A stretch of 64,000 nucleotides of DNA from positions 682,001 to 746,000 of the forward strand of contig JAJSPD010000018.1 of the NCBI GenBank assembly GCA_021307315.1. The letters are read 5' to 3'. Within the stretch, counting starts at the first letter, position 1; every line of letters starts with the position of its first letter. The position numbers and the translations under genes are program-made. The DNA is from Bisporella sp. PMI_857 (Eukaryota; Ascomycota; Leotiomycetes; Helotiales; Helotiaceae). Shown in pieces: positions 1 through 11,489 of this stretch. The notes under the pieces are model-generated. The model searched no databases. It had not been told where the DNA came from and saw only the letters and a list, made by a program, of their open reading frames with translations.

Positions 1-443
1 GGATGTCAGCACGAGCCGCATGCTGGTGGTTGTGGCCCTTGTACAGACCCTCTCAAGCCCCTTAAGCGACTAGTAAGCGATAACTCTCGACAGAAAACGT
101 TTGAGACTCTGTGCCAGATTTGTCTCAACTGCAATTCCAGCCCGAAGGAAACATGGGGTTATGACAGCGCTATGTCTCGGCGGCAGCAGGGTCCAGTGGT
201 CTGAAGAGGTTAGACGGCAGCCGGAACAACTGTAATCATTCAGATGTCTTTCACCCTTTATCGGACGCTTGCAACGCCAATGTTTGGGATCAGATCAACA
301 CTCTTTTCGCTTCTCTCAAAACTGCCCTGTCCGCCGAAGCAGTGGCCCAAACATTGCAAGGAAAAGATCACCTTCACGGAGATTATCCCGCCGTACCAAG
401 AGTCCCCAAGACCAACTATAACTCAAATCTTAACTTTCTTTGA
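1..443 (+). CDS. 3' end of an unrecognised gene (partial at window start)
   Basis: An open frame runs from base 1 to about 190 and holds several cysteines (CQH, CGPC, CQICLNC). A second protein-like frame runs from 244 to a TGA at 441-443 and begins after a CAG acceptor at 241-243. Joining them needs a donor near 191, where the available GT sites (GTCCAG, GTCTGA) are weak, so the junction is uncertain. The last exon encodes about 66 residues with plausible codon use (DVFHPLSDAC at its start, NSNLNFL at its end). I do not recognise the family. The upstream part of the gene lies outside the window, so its start, size and function cannot be judged. It could instead be a decayed copy. Confidence 0.35.
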
Positions 444-877
444 CGGTGTGCGAAAGCCACATATCACTTTTGCCAAAGAACGCCAATTGTTCAAATACGT
501 TTCTGATTCATGCCAATGAAATTGGCGCTGATATTAAGTTTGATGTTATTTACAGTGCAATTCGGCCGATTGCTGGCTGGCGCTTGTGCAACCCAAGCAG
601 GCGCAGCAGCCTCATCGACCTTGATGAAACAAGACATCGCCTGACCACGGTAATGCGGCGCTTTGTTTCCTCTAGTGTGAACGAAACAATTCATACGGCA
701 AACCGTCCCATAATACTGTGCCAACGATAAGTGCCAACCCAAGTACTGAGAGGTTGGCCATGACAAACTAAGGAATCGGATCATTGGCTGCATGCATATC
801 CGAATAGCTACTTATTTCTGGGTAGTCCCGTGCCAAATAACCGGAACATATCATCTTGATATTGCTCATTTCATGCC
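444..877. other. Intergenic, convergent
   Basis: Stretch between the partial gene on the plus strand and the SMN homologue on the minus strand. I see only overlapping short open frames with no splice-site support. It probably holds the two 3' untranslated regions. Confidence 0.5.
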
Positions 878-1621
878 TCATGCATCTTTGCTCGTTGCAC
901 TTTCCTGCCGACCCTCATAAAGTCCAGTATAGTAGCCAGCATAGTACCAAGACATCAATAAATTCTTCAAGCCTTCATCGTGAACTATATCAAGGAATAT
1001 TTCAGCCCATCATCCTACTGCATATCGTAAAGCTGCATTATAAACTCACCTTGACCGATAAGATGTTGTGGCACCGCTAGGCCCGTTGAATGCTTGCTGC
1101 CTGGTATTCCAGACGAGTTGCGCTGTCTAATTTCCACCTAAACAAGGCGGGTTAGTATAGTCCAGCACAGATGCCAAGAAGAGGTTATTGTCGATTGTGT
1201 TTGAGATCATGAGAACTCACCTGAGGACCCTCTTTTGATGTTGTATGATCAACCGTTCCGTTTGCCAAGCTATGCTTAGCATGTAGATTAGTTTTAGATG
1301 TATCGAGTTGGGAACTGTCGTCGTTGACTATAACGTCATGGTCATGATGACTATCAAAGTGTTAGCCACATGTCCTTCTCATGAATGCATTACTGGCTGA
1401 CATTTCATCGTTGCCCTCTTCATATGCTTTGAGTACATCTTCAACATTCTCTCCCTGAGCTTGAATGCTATGGTATTGCTGACTACTGTTAGTCGAGCTA
1501 CCAATCAGGTTGATGTTCTATTTAGACTCACCTTATATTCCTCTAATGCATCATTCCAGGAATTCACCAGCATGGAGTCGTCCCAGATCTCTGCATGAGT
1601 TTCCCCTTTGGTTTTGGCCAT
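878..1621 (-). CDS. smn1: Survival motor neuron (SMN) homologue
   Basis: Core subunit of the SMN complex, which loads Sm rings onto spliceosomal snRNAs. Model of five exons on the minus strand: 1532-1621, 1402-1478, 1221-1350, 1050-1137, 878-984 (492 nt, 163 aa); all phases close. The N-terminus has the Gemin2-binding signature (EIWDDSMLV, then W and ALEEYKQYHSI, residues about 11-36). The C-terminus carries the YG box that drives SMN oligomerisation (LMSWYYAGYYTGLYEG, residues about 138-153). The central part is short and polar, and I see no Tudor domain, as in the compact fission yeast Smn1. Introns are 53, 51, 83 and 65 nt; the second donor is GTCAGC. No exon exceeds 130 nt, so ORF-based calling misses the gene. 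It is divergent from the Nop15 gene. The family call is strong because both diagnostic ends are present in one spliced frame. Confidence 0.88.
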
Positions 1622-2342
1622 GGCTGACTCTGATAGCAGAAAGCTCAGCAGGGTGTGCCGGTGTTTTCCAGATGGTTTCGCCAGTGGTATTTTTGTAGCT
1701 CTAAGCGAACTTGACCTCCACCAGTTAAATTTTCAAGGCCCTTTGTTATTGCCTTCTACCGCATCAATTATCGGGAACTATTAATCCTGTTCCAACATTT
1801 AGAGAATCTTATCTTACTTTATGTAAGATACTGTTGAGAAGTAATGTGATGTCACGTGATCGTGATACCCTTTCTTTCTGACACAGGTTTCAATGCATCT
1901 CAAGATGGGAGAAATTGATAATACTGAGGAAGTATTCTGCTATGTGGCCAGTTTCAATATAAAGGGCCAAACTATCGATTATGAACCTATTAATAAGCAC
2001 ATTAAAAGCTGTGAAGAATATCGTTGTCTTCATCGAGGATGAAACACTGATTAAGGCCAGTCTAGTTTACAGAAATCGGATAGAAATATATTTGAAAGTC
2101 TCTACAACTCGTGATCTTCAGATTATAGATTTGCCGGTAAGCATCATTTCACAAGAAAATTCTCAGAACTAAAGAAGGTAGATAAGGTGAAGTCAATTGC
2201 TGGTCAAGCCTCCCTCCCTCACCCAGCCCCTCATGGTAGCAGTGCGGCCGCGCCCCACTAAAAATATTTCCAGCTTGGGTTGTGTGTTTTTCAGACCTTA
2301 CAGACTTCGCACCCAATCGATCACCACCGAATATCTGACAAA
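1622..2342. other. Divergent promoter region smn1 / nop15
   Basis: Shared upstream region of two RNA-biogenesis genes transcribed away from each other. It contains a perfect TCACGTGA palindrome. A 49-codon ATG-initiated frame (1893-2042) and a 63-codon frame (1981-2172) lie inside, but neither has supporting features. Confidence 0.5.
1852..1859. promoter_or_regulatory. TCACGTGA palindrome (bHLH/Cbf1-type E-box)
   Basis: Perfect 8-base palindrome about 230 bases upstream of the smn1 start and about 480 bases upstream of the nop15 start. TCACGTGA is the known site of Cbf1-class bHLH factors in ascomycetes. That it acts on either gene is inference. Confidence 0.4.
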
Positions 2343-3734
2343 ATGGCTAGAGATATTGAGTCCAAGAAGCGCAAAGGTACAATTTACAAATGCCCGAAAC
2401 TTTCGTGCAGATTATGCGCTAATGGTTGAATACAGCCTCTATACCAGAACATAGTGCCGAGAAGCTGAAGAAAGTCAAGAAGGATGCATTAGCTGCCCCG
2501 GAGAAGAAGCGCAAGGGTAATATAAGGCCGTTATATATTCAAGACAAATTCTAATAACTTTTTAGCATCCGAAGAGACTGCTCCTATCTCAGTAAAGAAG
2601 ACGAAGACCCCAAAGGCGTTGACCACTGAAGAGCCTCTCACTTCTAGAAAGAAAGTTAAAGAAGCTGCTGCAGAGCTCAATGGCAAAAAGAGTACCACAG
2701 ATGCAAAGATCTCCGCAAATATAATTGGGAAGTCTACGACCAAGGCAAAGATCGAGGACCTGAAGTCTGTAGAACCATCGGATGAAGATGTTATAAGTAG
2801 TGGTGATAAAGACGAGGACGAATCAGCCCTTGACTTTGATGACCAGACGGAGGCACTTCTGAAAGGATTCGAGAGTGAGGGTGACGAGGAAGATGACAAG
2901 AAGGAAGGAGGCTTGGAAGATGGACAAACAGTTCCTACGGTCAAACTGAGCAAGAAGGACAAGAAAGCAATCAAAATAGCTGCCGAGGCCAAGAAGTCTG
3001 AAAAGCCAGGAGTTGTGTATGTTGGCCGCATTCCTCATGGCTTCTACGAAAAAGAGATGAGGGAATACTTCAAGCAATTCGGTAATATTCTGCAGCTTCG
3101 CTTATCTCGTAATCCCAAGACTGGCGCAAGCAGACATTTTGCGTTCATTCAATTTGAATCCGGAACTGTTGCAGAAATTGTTTCAAAGGCTATGGACAAC
3201 TATCTTCTCTTTAACCATATCCTCAAGGTTAAACTTGTTTCTGAAGAGCAGGTTCATTCAGATTTATTCAAGGGCGCAAACAAGCGCTTCAAGAAGGTAC
3301 CGTGGAACAAGATCCAGGGACGATTGTTGGAGCAGGGTGCATCTGAGGAGACGTGGGCAGCGAGAATTGAGAAAGCCGAGAAGAAGCGCCAGGAGAAGGC
3401 AGAAAAGCTAAAAGACATTGGGTACGAGTTCGAGGCGCCGAAGATCAAGTCCGTCAAGGGTATTGCAAAGCCAGCTTCAGCAACCGAGGAGATCAAAGCT
3501 ATCGAGGCGGCGCCAGTCGAGGAAGGGCTTAAAGCCGTCGAAGCTACACCAGCTGAAGAATCTAAGTCGAAGAAGAAAAAGGAGAAGAAAGCCAAGAAAG
3601 GAGCGGAGCCAGAGACTACTGAACCAGAAGTTGTAGCGGAAAGTGTTCCTGCTGAGATTTCAGCTCCGATTGCTGGGCAGGATAGCAAGCCCAAAAAGAG
3701 AGTCAAGAAAGCAAATAAGGGGGTGGTTGCTTAA
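2343..3734 (+). CDS. nop15: Nucleolar RRM protein, Nop15/NIFK family, ribosome biogenesis
   Basis: Likely a nucleolar 60S-assembly factor that binds pre-rRNA. Exons 2343-2376, 2448-2516 and 2566-3734 (1272 nt, 423 aa); introns 2377-2447 and 2517-2565 are GT-AG. The N-terminal half is Lys/Glu/Asp rich with basic clusters (KKRKE, EKKRKASEE) and an acidic stretch (SEGDEEDDKKE). One RRM lies at about residues 185-258: RNP2 VYVGRI, RNP1 SRHFAFIQF. After it comes a basic helix (PWNKIQGR, EKKRQEKAEK) typical of this family, then a low-complexity Lys/Ala/Glu tail ending KKRVKKANKG. It is longer than yeast Nop15 (about 220 aa) because of the charged tails. The ATG at 2343 was chosen because it opens a short exon whose phase fits the later frame. 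Confidence 0.88.
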
Positions 3735-4123
3735 TGTCAGCTACAACCTAGGTCAATTTTGGAGTCTACGGCGCAAGAAATGTTCTACTGGTGAAAGATT
3801 ATGATTATATTTTTATATAAAATACCTGCACACCGCTATACTTGCTAGGAAACCTAATGATCTTACCTTGATACCACAAACTGAAGACCTGAAAAAAGTT
3901 GATTTGCAATATTTGTAATCCTCCAGACCTTCAATCCGAATATTAAAAACAAGCATAGGTCACACAGGCTGAAGGCGCTGAATGAAGGGCATCCTCCGCT
4001 TTAAATTAGTTGGGCTTTAATGACGCTACTGCTTTGTGCTTCCTCTAAAAATTATGGTTTCACCCTTTTCGAAGGGCATTGCCTTGTTACACATGCAAAA
4101 GTAGTACATCAAGATTTGTTAAA
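3735..4123. other. Intergenic, convergent
   Basis: AT-rich stretch between nop15 (plus) and the 4124-5245 gene (minus). Probably 3' untranslated regions; no gene seen. Confidence 0.5.
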
Positions 4124-5245
4124 TCAAAGCAAAACCTTTGTAGCAACGCTCAATAGCCATGCTGCATCTTGCCAGCCACCAGCCTCCTCATCATTTAATG
4201 GCGGCATACCCTCTGGCGCATCGTGTAGCCTCTCAGCAGTTCTTTTCACTGACTTAGAAGAGACCTCCGAGTCATTGCCCTTTTCATCCACTGTTTCCAC
4301 TTCGGTTTCTTCTCCATCCTCATCGACAGCAAAGAGACTCCAACCCAACATTCTCTCTACCCAACCCGTAAATCCAAGACTATTTGCTCGCGCCAGTTTC
4401 CGCACCACATCCTCATCAGCTTTATCTCCATCCTCATCCGCATTCTCTTCATCCTCAATGCCTACGAAATCAGGCTCTGTCATGAAATCTGCATTGCTGA
4501 TATCTTTGTGATTGAAATAGCCGTCCTTTTCCTGCCCTACACCGGGTATATGGATTGCTGGGGTATAAATATGGCTCCGACTGCCCCTTCGACTCGTTAC
4601 ACGGCTACCGTATCGACTTACAGGACGGCTACCGGGAGCAGATGGTGGGCCGAAGCTTAAGCTCCTTCTTGTTGTGACCGGCGAAAACTCATCGTCAGCA
4701 TCTGCACTGCCTCGCCTACTTCCCCCTTGGCTTTGCTCGTGCTGATATAGTTCGTTGTCCTCGTCCTGCTGTGCACTTAAGCTTGTCGAGCTTGCCCTTG
4801 ATACCAACCACGCCTGGCCTTTTGATTCACGAGTGGAGGTGGCTATAGTGGCGCCGGCTCGAAGCAGCCAGTCTGAATCATTTCTGTGATGCGCTGAGAG
4901 CGAACTTATGCTCAATTCCTCTCTTCTTTTTGGTTTCGTGCCCCCCGGTGTGACGCTGCCGGGCCGAGGCTGTTTGGAATGTAGTAGATGTGTACTAGAC
5001 TTGCTTTTTGGGAGTCCCGAGTTGGTAAGTTTTCGCACGTGTGAAGGCGAGCTCGATAGAATTGAGGGTGTCGTCGGTGCGGAGCGGCCTTCGATATACG
5101 ACATGTGTATTTGGTCTGGAAGATCTTCTTGATCAGAGAGGGGAAGTCGCGAAGTTAAGGGAGCTAAGGTTAAGTGGTTGAGATTGGTAGAAGAGCGACT
5201 ATTGTGTCTCGAATGGGGAGAATGTTGGTTGTATGCTACATCCAT
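4124..5245 (-). CDS. Uncharacterised Ser-rich fungal protein
   Basis: Single-exon frame of 373 codons with a true ATG at 5245. I do not recognise a named domain. The N-terminal part is rich in Ser, Thr, Pro and His with phosphosite-like patches (RSAPTTPSILSSS, TTRRSLSFGP, SRRGSRS). A middle region has Arg/Ser repeats. An acidic stretch (DEENADEDGDKADED, about residues 267-281) precedes a more ordered C-terminus with hydrophobic and aromatic residues (GWVERMLGWSLFAVDED, and GGWQDAAWLLSVATK near the end). The C-terminal quarter looks like the conserved core and the rest like disordered, phosphorylation-prone linker. It has no signal peptide and no obvious membrane helix. It is divergent from elp1. 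Confidence 0.75.
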   Translation of the reverse strand: MDVAYNQHSPHSRHNSRSSTNLNHLTLAPLTSRLPLSDQEDLPDQIHMSYIEGRSAPTTPSILSSSPSHVRKLTNSGLPKSKSSTHLLHSKQPRPGSVTPGGTKPKRREELSISSLSAHHRNDSDWLLRAGATIATSTRESKGQAWLVSRASSTSLSAQQDEDNELYQHEQSQGGSRRGSADADDEFSPVTTRRSLSFGPPSAPGSRPVSRYGSRVTSRRGSRSHIYTPAIHIPGVGQEKDGYFNHKDISNADFMTEPDFVGIEDEENADEDGDKADEDVVRKLARANSLGFTGWVERMLGWSLFAVDEDGEETEVETVDEKGNDSEVSSKSVKRTAERLHDAPEGMPPLNDEEAGGWQDAAWLLSVATKVLL

Positions 5246-5716
5246 GTTGAAGTGGGTTTAGAGAACTTATAGTCAATGAATTGGTTTTGAGCACTGGTTG
5301 AGTGCTAAGGTGATTTGGTGGTGAGCTTCTTGAGCTCACAAGCAACCGAGCTTAACTGGAATGTCAAATTTTAGCAGCCGGATAGAGACACGTGAAAGCG
5401 GTGAGAAAGCCACAACGATTTTCACTGTGCCTAGGGTGTCCGTAGTAGAAAATTTCAGCCCAAGAAGATATGAGATATTTGAAATATGAGAGAAAAATGT
5501 GCACTCCTTCGCCAGTAAATTGAATGCCGTCCAATACATGAAAATAAATGCCATAGATATTCTCTCGTGGACTCATGATGATCCCCCAATAACCTTTGTG
5601 GTTGAGGAAAAACTATCACGAATGAAGTCGGAACTTGGATTTCTCTAGTTTTTTTTCTGTTATTGCCTCTTTCGACAGGACTTTGTCGAAACATATCAGT
5701 GCTACTGTACCTCACG
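5246..5716. other. Divergent promoter region, 4124-5245 gene / elp1
   Basis: 471-base region between two gene starts. It contains a CACGTG hexamer at 5389-5394 and T-rich tracts near 5650. No gene seen. Confidence 0.5.
5389..5394. promoter_or_regulatory. CACGTG E-box
   Basis: Hexamer in the divergent promoter, about 145 bases upstream of the minus-strand gene and 320 bases upstream of elp1. A bHLH-type site by sequence only; regulation is inferred. Confidence 0.3.
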
Positions 5717-8700
5717 ATGAGAAATCTGAGAAATATTCGAGCGCAGCAATGGCATCTCCCCACGCATTTTCAGGGAAGATCTATGACAGCATCGACCTGG
5801 GATCTTGCTAATGACTCGATTCTCTGTACTGTGGGACCAACACAAGACAAACCTCTTATAGAACTTATAAGAATCGATATTGCATCAGAGACGCAGTATA
5901 CAAATTGTCTGTATCCTCCTAATAGACATGGTGCTGACAGTTTTATAGAAGCCACTCAGTCATAACATCCTGGGATGCTCCATCTCCAAATCCTGACCTG
6001 GAATATGACACAATTTTAAGCCTTCACTATTTTGGTGATAATCTTACAGCATGCCTTGTCCTTGCAGGGGGCGACATTGTTGTCGTCAGAGAAGAGCCAC
6101 TGTCTGGTGAAGATCGAATCGAAATTGTAGGTTCAGTTGATGCTGGTATTACAGCAGCAAAGTGGTCACCTGACGAGGAGCTTCTTGCCATTGCGACGAA
6201 AGCAGACACTATTGTTTTTATGAGCAGAAATTTTGAGAGTATCACAGATATCACTATGACATCTGAGGATTTGAAAGCCTCGAATCATGTCTCTGTGGGT
6301 TGGGGCAAGAAAGAGACTCAGTTCAAAGGCAAAGGAGCGAAGGCTTTGCAAGACCCAACTATCCCGGAAAAGACCGATGAAGGAGTGTTGAGTCCGAATG
6401 ACGATGGTAGAGCGGCCATCAGCTGGAGAGGAGACGGCGCATATCTCGCCATTTCTACCGTTGAAGGCAGATCAAGACGTCTGATTCGAGTGTACTCGAG
6501 AGAAGGCGTTTTAGACAGCGTTAGTGAACCTGTTGATGGTTTGGAAGGTGCTCTGAGCTGGAGACCCGCAGGAAATCTCATAGCTAGCGTCCAACGGTTT
6601 GTAGACCATGTTGACATTGTCTTTTTTGAGCGGAATGGTTTGCGCCATGGGCAATTCAGCTTGCGACTCACCTCCGAGCAATTGCTCGTGGAGACTCATG
6701 GCATCAGTCTATCCTGGAACTCGGATTCAACAGCACTGGCGGTAGTAATGCCAGATCGCATACAGCTGTGGACCATGGGAAATTACCACTGGTACCTAAA
6801 GCAGGAGTTCCAAATAGCATATCGTCCTCTGTTGTTCACGGATCCTTTAATATGGCATCCTGAAAAAGCCTTACGTATTCTAACTGTATCGCCACGTGAG
6901 CTTAATTCTTCTAACCTAACTTCCTGCGGTTCTAATTCAGCCACAGAATCACTCGCAATCATAGAGTATATTTTCACCACGGCTCGAGGATCGACAATTC
7001 CACCAGATGACCAAGGAGTGGTCACTGTTATCGATGGACAGACTCTCAAGATCACGCCTTTCAAGGCAGCAAATGTCCCTCCTCCAATGGCACATTATGA
7101 AATATTACTACATTCGAACATAGTGGATATCGCTTTAAACGCTGATGCTTCCATAATCGCAATTCTGCATCAGAGCGGTGTGTCTGTCTTTGAATGGAAG
7201 AGTGCCTCGGCTGCTTCACTGCCTATTTTGACGGGTCGTTTCGCGTTTCCTGACTATCGGGTAGGCGAAGAGTTCTATCAGCAGATTTCTATATCCGGCC
7301 ACAACGAGATTCATGTGCTTAGCAGGAATAAGGAAACCTCACAGATCAAGCGTATCATTCTTAACGCTGACAACGGCAGTATAGAGAATCTCTCGACTCC
7401 AGCCCTATCATTCTCAGCATCATTGCTATCTAGCTTCTCGGACAATGGTCGTAATCATTCTTTTACACAAAATTCTTCAGGGGGCATCCATAGCTTAGAT
7501 GCCGGCAACTCTTTGTCCCAATGCAAACTCCCAATGGCACTGCCATGGGTCGATATTATCCCATATAACCAGGCTTATATTGCATTCGGCATGTCTAGTA
7601 ATGGACATCTATATGCAAATTCACGCTTGCTAGTGAAAAACTGCACATCCTTCCTTCTCACTCAAGCGCATCTCATTCTGACAACAACAACACATCTTAT
7701 CAAATTTGTACATATCACTAGTGTTGAGAGTATGTTAGATATTGTAGTTTACTTGATATATTACTGACATGTTTTAAGATCTAGAGATTCCACCAGATGA
7801 TCCAGAAACGGATGAAAGGTGTCGTAGCATTGAACGTGGCGCGCGACTTGTCACTGCGATACCTACAACTGCAAGTGTGATCTTACAGATGCCTCGAGGA
7901 AATCTCGAAACTATCTTCCCACGTGCAATGGTTATTGCTGGCATCCGGGCCCTTATCGAGGAGAAGAATTATAAAAAAGCCTTTACCAACTGCAGAACCC
8001 AGCGAGTGGATATGAACATTCTTTACGATCACGCACCAGAACAGTTCCTAGCCAACGTCCCGCTTTTCATAGACCAAGTAAAGAAGATTACATATATCGA
8101 TCTCTTCCTCTCTTCTTTGAGGTAAAGACTTCATCCTCTTGTTGATCCATGAATTAACCTAACAATATTGGCAGGGAGGAAGATGTCACGCAAACTATGT
8201 ATAAGGAAACGAGAGTTATTTCAGCAGTTAACGGTCCACCCAAAGCTAACGACACAGCTCCAATGGCTTCAGAACTGCGAACTGTAAGTGCCTCGATCGT
8301 GCAAGCCTTTCACAATTGAGCCATTTCAAGAGTAACGACTGATTTTCCAAAAGATTGGGCCATCGAAAGTGAACAAGATCTGTGATACGTTTCTTGGGGT
8401 TCTGAAGACTCGAACAGCCACAAATTTACAGAATATTATCACGGCTAATGTATGCAAATCTCCGCCAGCGCTCGACGACGGCCTAAAGGTGGTAGCTTTC
8501 CTGATGCATGACAACCAGACGTTAGCAGACAAAGCTGTCGAGCACATATGTTTCTTAGCGGATGTCAATAAACTATACGAGAATGCCCTTGGTCTGTATA
8601 ATCTTGAGCTTGCATTACTAGTGGCACAACAATCTCAAAAGGACCCTCGAGAATATCTGCCTTTCATGCAAAATCTACAAGAAATGTCAGAACTTCGAAG

Positions 8701-9931
8701 GAAATTTGTAATCGATGATTACCTTGGGCGCCACACGAAAGCGCTTATACACCTGCACACTTTAGATGCTTTCGATGAAATACAAAAATATACCCAAAAG
8801 CACTTACTGTACAAATATGCCCTGGCGCTCTACCGATACAATCCTTCCCAACATGCCATCCTTACCGAATTATATGCTCAACACTTGGAAGCGAAATCGA
8901 AATTTAAGGAAGCTGGTTTGGCATATGAATCTCTTCCAAACTACCCACGGGCAACGTCCTGCTACCTCTCTTCCGGAGCCTCGCAATGGCGCGAAACTCT
9001 TTTCTGTGCGCTTTCTCAAACACCCCCTGTATCAGGTTCCGCCCTCCAGGATCTTGCGACCTCTCTTTACGATGCCTTGATAGAAAGCAAAGACTACTTT
9101 GCCGCAGCATCTATCCAGCTTGACTACCTATCATCAGTTGAGACCGCTGTAAGAACATTTTGCAAGGGTTATCTCTTCGCCGACGCAATGCACCTCGTCG
9201 CCATAAAATCCCAACCTCAATTACTGGAGAGCCTGATTGACCCTGGTCTAGGTGATGCGCTCGCATCTTCTACAGAATTGCTCGCGGAATGTAAGGCTCA
9301 GTTACAAGCTCAAGTACCTCGCATTCGCGAGCTGCGTGCTAAAGCGCTTGCTGACCCGCTTGCCTTCTACGAGGGAGAGCGTGGCGGCGACGGTGATATT
9401 CCGGACGATGTTAGTGTCGCTGCGTCATCAAGATTGAGCACAAATCGGAGTTTGTTCACGCGATACACAGGAAAGGATAGTCAAGGACAGAGCTTAGGAA
9501 CTGCTGGAACCGGTGTAAGTCGCGCGACGAGTAAAAATCGGCGAAGGGAAGAAAGAAAAAGAGCCAGAGGGAAGAAGGGCAGCGTATATGAAGAAGAGTA
9601 TCTTATTTCCAGTATTGGGAGGCTGATAGAGAGAGTCGAGAGTGTCAGAGCTGATATAGACAGGCTAGTTGCAGGCTTAGTCAGAAGAGGAATGTGGGAG
9701 CGGGCAAGAGCCGTGGAGGGCAGCCTGGCTGATGTGGTAGCCATGTGCCAGGATTGTATACCAGAGGTATTCGGGATGGATGAGCCAGTAAGGACGGAAA
9801 CTGAAGGCGAAAATGAGTACAGACCGACAGGTGGTGATGCGGTTCTCCAAGAGAGCATCGATGCTGCAGGCAAGCGCAAACAGCCACCGCATGTTGTTGC
9901 ATTTCAAAGACTCTCTTTGCTAGGCACGTAA
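5717..9931 (+). CDS. elp1: Elongator complex subunit Elp1 (IKI3/IKAP)
   Basis: Scaffold of the Elongator complex, which makes cm5/mcm5 modifications on wobble uridine of tRNAs in the cytoplasm. Five exons: 5717-5895, 5949-7729, 7779-8121, 8175-8283, 8354-9931 (3990 nt, 1329 aa, close to the roughly 1350 aa of yeast Elp1). The N-terminus MRNLRNIRAQQW, segments such as ITSWDAP, LSLHYFGDNLTACLV, GGDIVVVREE and the junction IPPDDPETDERCRSIERGARLV match the family's beta-propeller half. The C-terminal half is helical repeat followed by a basic patch (KNRRREERKRARGKKGS, about 130 residues from the end) that in the family binds tRNA, and it ends VVAFQRLSLLGT. The ATG at 5717 is chosen over one 54 bases upstream because the family starts MRNLR. 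All four introns are short and GT-AG. Confidence 0.96.
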
Positions 9932-10061
9932 GATCAATATATACAGCCTAGTATACAATACAGATCCCCAAAAGAAAATATTTCTAGGTCTACGGGCCGT
10001 ATCCTATTTTGCAACGCCTTCAATGCCCATGTGGAGTAAAAGATTCTTTAATATTATACAT

Positions 10062-11257
10062 TTATGCTTCGACTAGAAGACCTTTCTGCACTTGTTCAAG
10101 CGCCTTGCCCAGCCGTTCTCTTTCCTCAAGAATCGCCCCAATCTTCGTGAGCATTTTCGGACTTAGGATCTGCTTTTTTGCCATCTTCCTACGCAAACGC
10201 TGTTCCTGTTTGTGAAGAGCTTTCAGGGGGGTTTCCATTTCCTTGATCTGCGCCTTCTTCGCTTGCTTCTCTCTGTCCTCCTGCATTTTGGCCTCAATGT
10301 ACTCGGGATCATGTCGTGTTCTGAACTTGGAGAATCTGTTGCGCAGCTCATCGATCACACTTAATGGCATGGGAGGTCTGAGTAATGTTGGCACAAACGT
10401 CCTCACCTCCACGTCTAGTCGTAGTGTATCGCCGGGTTGATCTTTGATATCTTCGTCCTCCTTCAAAGGCCATGGGATTTCTGTGTGTGTACCAGCAATG
10501 AAACGCCTATGTTCTAATTTCATCCTGTCACGGTCTTCAATAAAGTGACTTGTACCAATCTCCTTGATGATCACATCCCGGATATCTTGACCTTTCGTCT
10601 TGAGGGGAGCAACAAGACGGACATGTTTTAGGGAAACAGGTTGTTCGACACTGCGCACAGGTCGTTGGTCTGTCTCATCCGCAACCTGCATCCATTTTGG
10701 AACTTCCACATCAATCTGAGAGCAACCGATCAGTATTAAGCCGCGTTGAGTACAGTGATCGGTATAGTGTGTGTATATCATACCATGTTTAACCCTTCAA
10801 GAGTTACCTCACATCTATCTTCATCGATGTTACCTATTGTCCCAATTCTCCCCTTATCTCTTCCCTCTAGAATCACCATCCTATCTCCTTTTGCGATATT
10901 CAGATACTTTGTACCATTGAACTTATTATTCTGGACATATGTGCCACCCCACATCTTCATTATGGCTTCCCGCTCTTTGGTAGGCAAGGCGGGCCCCCGA
11001 AGCCGTTGCCCATCAATCGTCCCATACGTGTCTTTCTTGCTTCCGACGTCTCTCTTCGGTGCCAATGGCCCTAGTTCCCAATCCTCTCTTCGATTGATGG
11101 CAGCTTGCTTGATGTCCATGATCTGCATTCTCCTGGACAACTGAGCTTGTTCTCTGTTGGATTTTGCCATTGCCCGCGCGTTGTCTGCTTTGCGTTTCGC
11201 AAGCCGGCGAGCGGCTTGCTTTTCCGCCATTATCGTGCGCCGGATCACCTTCTGCAT
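10062..11257 (-). CDS. mrpl40: Mitochondrial large-subunit ribosomal protein uL24m (MRPL40)
   Basis: Component of the mitochondrial 54S ribosomal subunit. Two exons on the minus strand: 10784-11257 and 10062-10715 (1128 nt, 375 aa), intron of 68 nt with donor GTATGA and acceptor CTCAG. A KOW motif lies at about residues 124-150 (GDRMVILEGRDKGRIGTI). The basic N-terminus (MQKVIRRTIMAEKQAARRLAKRK) is rich in Arg and Lys and fits mitochondrial import. The long C-terminal extension ends in a Lys/Glu-rich coiled-coil-like segment. The open frame reaches up to 11401, but the only ATG in it is at 11257, which sets the start. A CACGTG lies 142 bases upstream. It converges with elp1 (130 bases apart). 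Confidence 0.9.
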
Positions 11258-11398
11258 GTTTGCAAAGGAATTGGTGCGATCAATGTTTCGACTTTCGTGG
11301 TTCTGGAGACTTTTTTTGGGGGTTGATGCTCGATGCTTGGCTTTTTGGTTGCTTACATAAGCGAGACAACTCGTGCTCTCAGCTCTCAGCGCTGGGGC

Positions 11399-11404
11399 CA
11401 CGTG
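11399..11404. promoter_or_regulatory. CACGTG E-box upstream of mrpl40
   Basis: Hexamer within GCCACGTGATG, 142 bases upstream of the mrpl40 start. E-box elements of this kind are known upstream of mitochondrial genes in ascomycetes. Its function here is inferred. Confidence 0.35.
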
Positions 11405-11489
11405 ATGCCAGGCATTTTTGCCCGGCGAACCCCAGTCCTAGATGGGTATTGAAAGTCTGCCTTGCCACACCAACAAGTCTCGCTCCGCC

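Noticed and set aside
2531..3031. 166-codon minus-strand frame, Ser/Leu-rich
   Set aside because: It is the antisense of the Lys/Glu-rich part of nop15.
11258..11401. N-terminal extension of mrpl40 by 48 residues
   Set aside because: The frame is open, but it would have to start at GTG; the only ATG is at 11257, where homologues begin.
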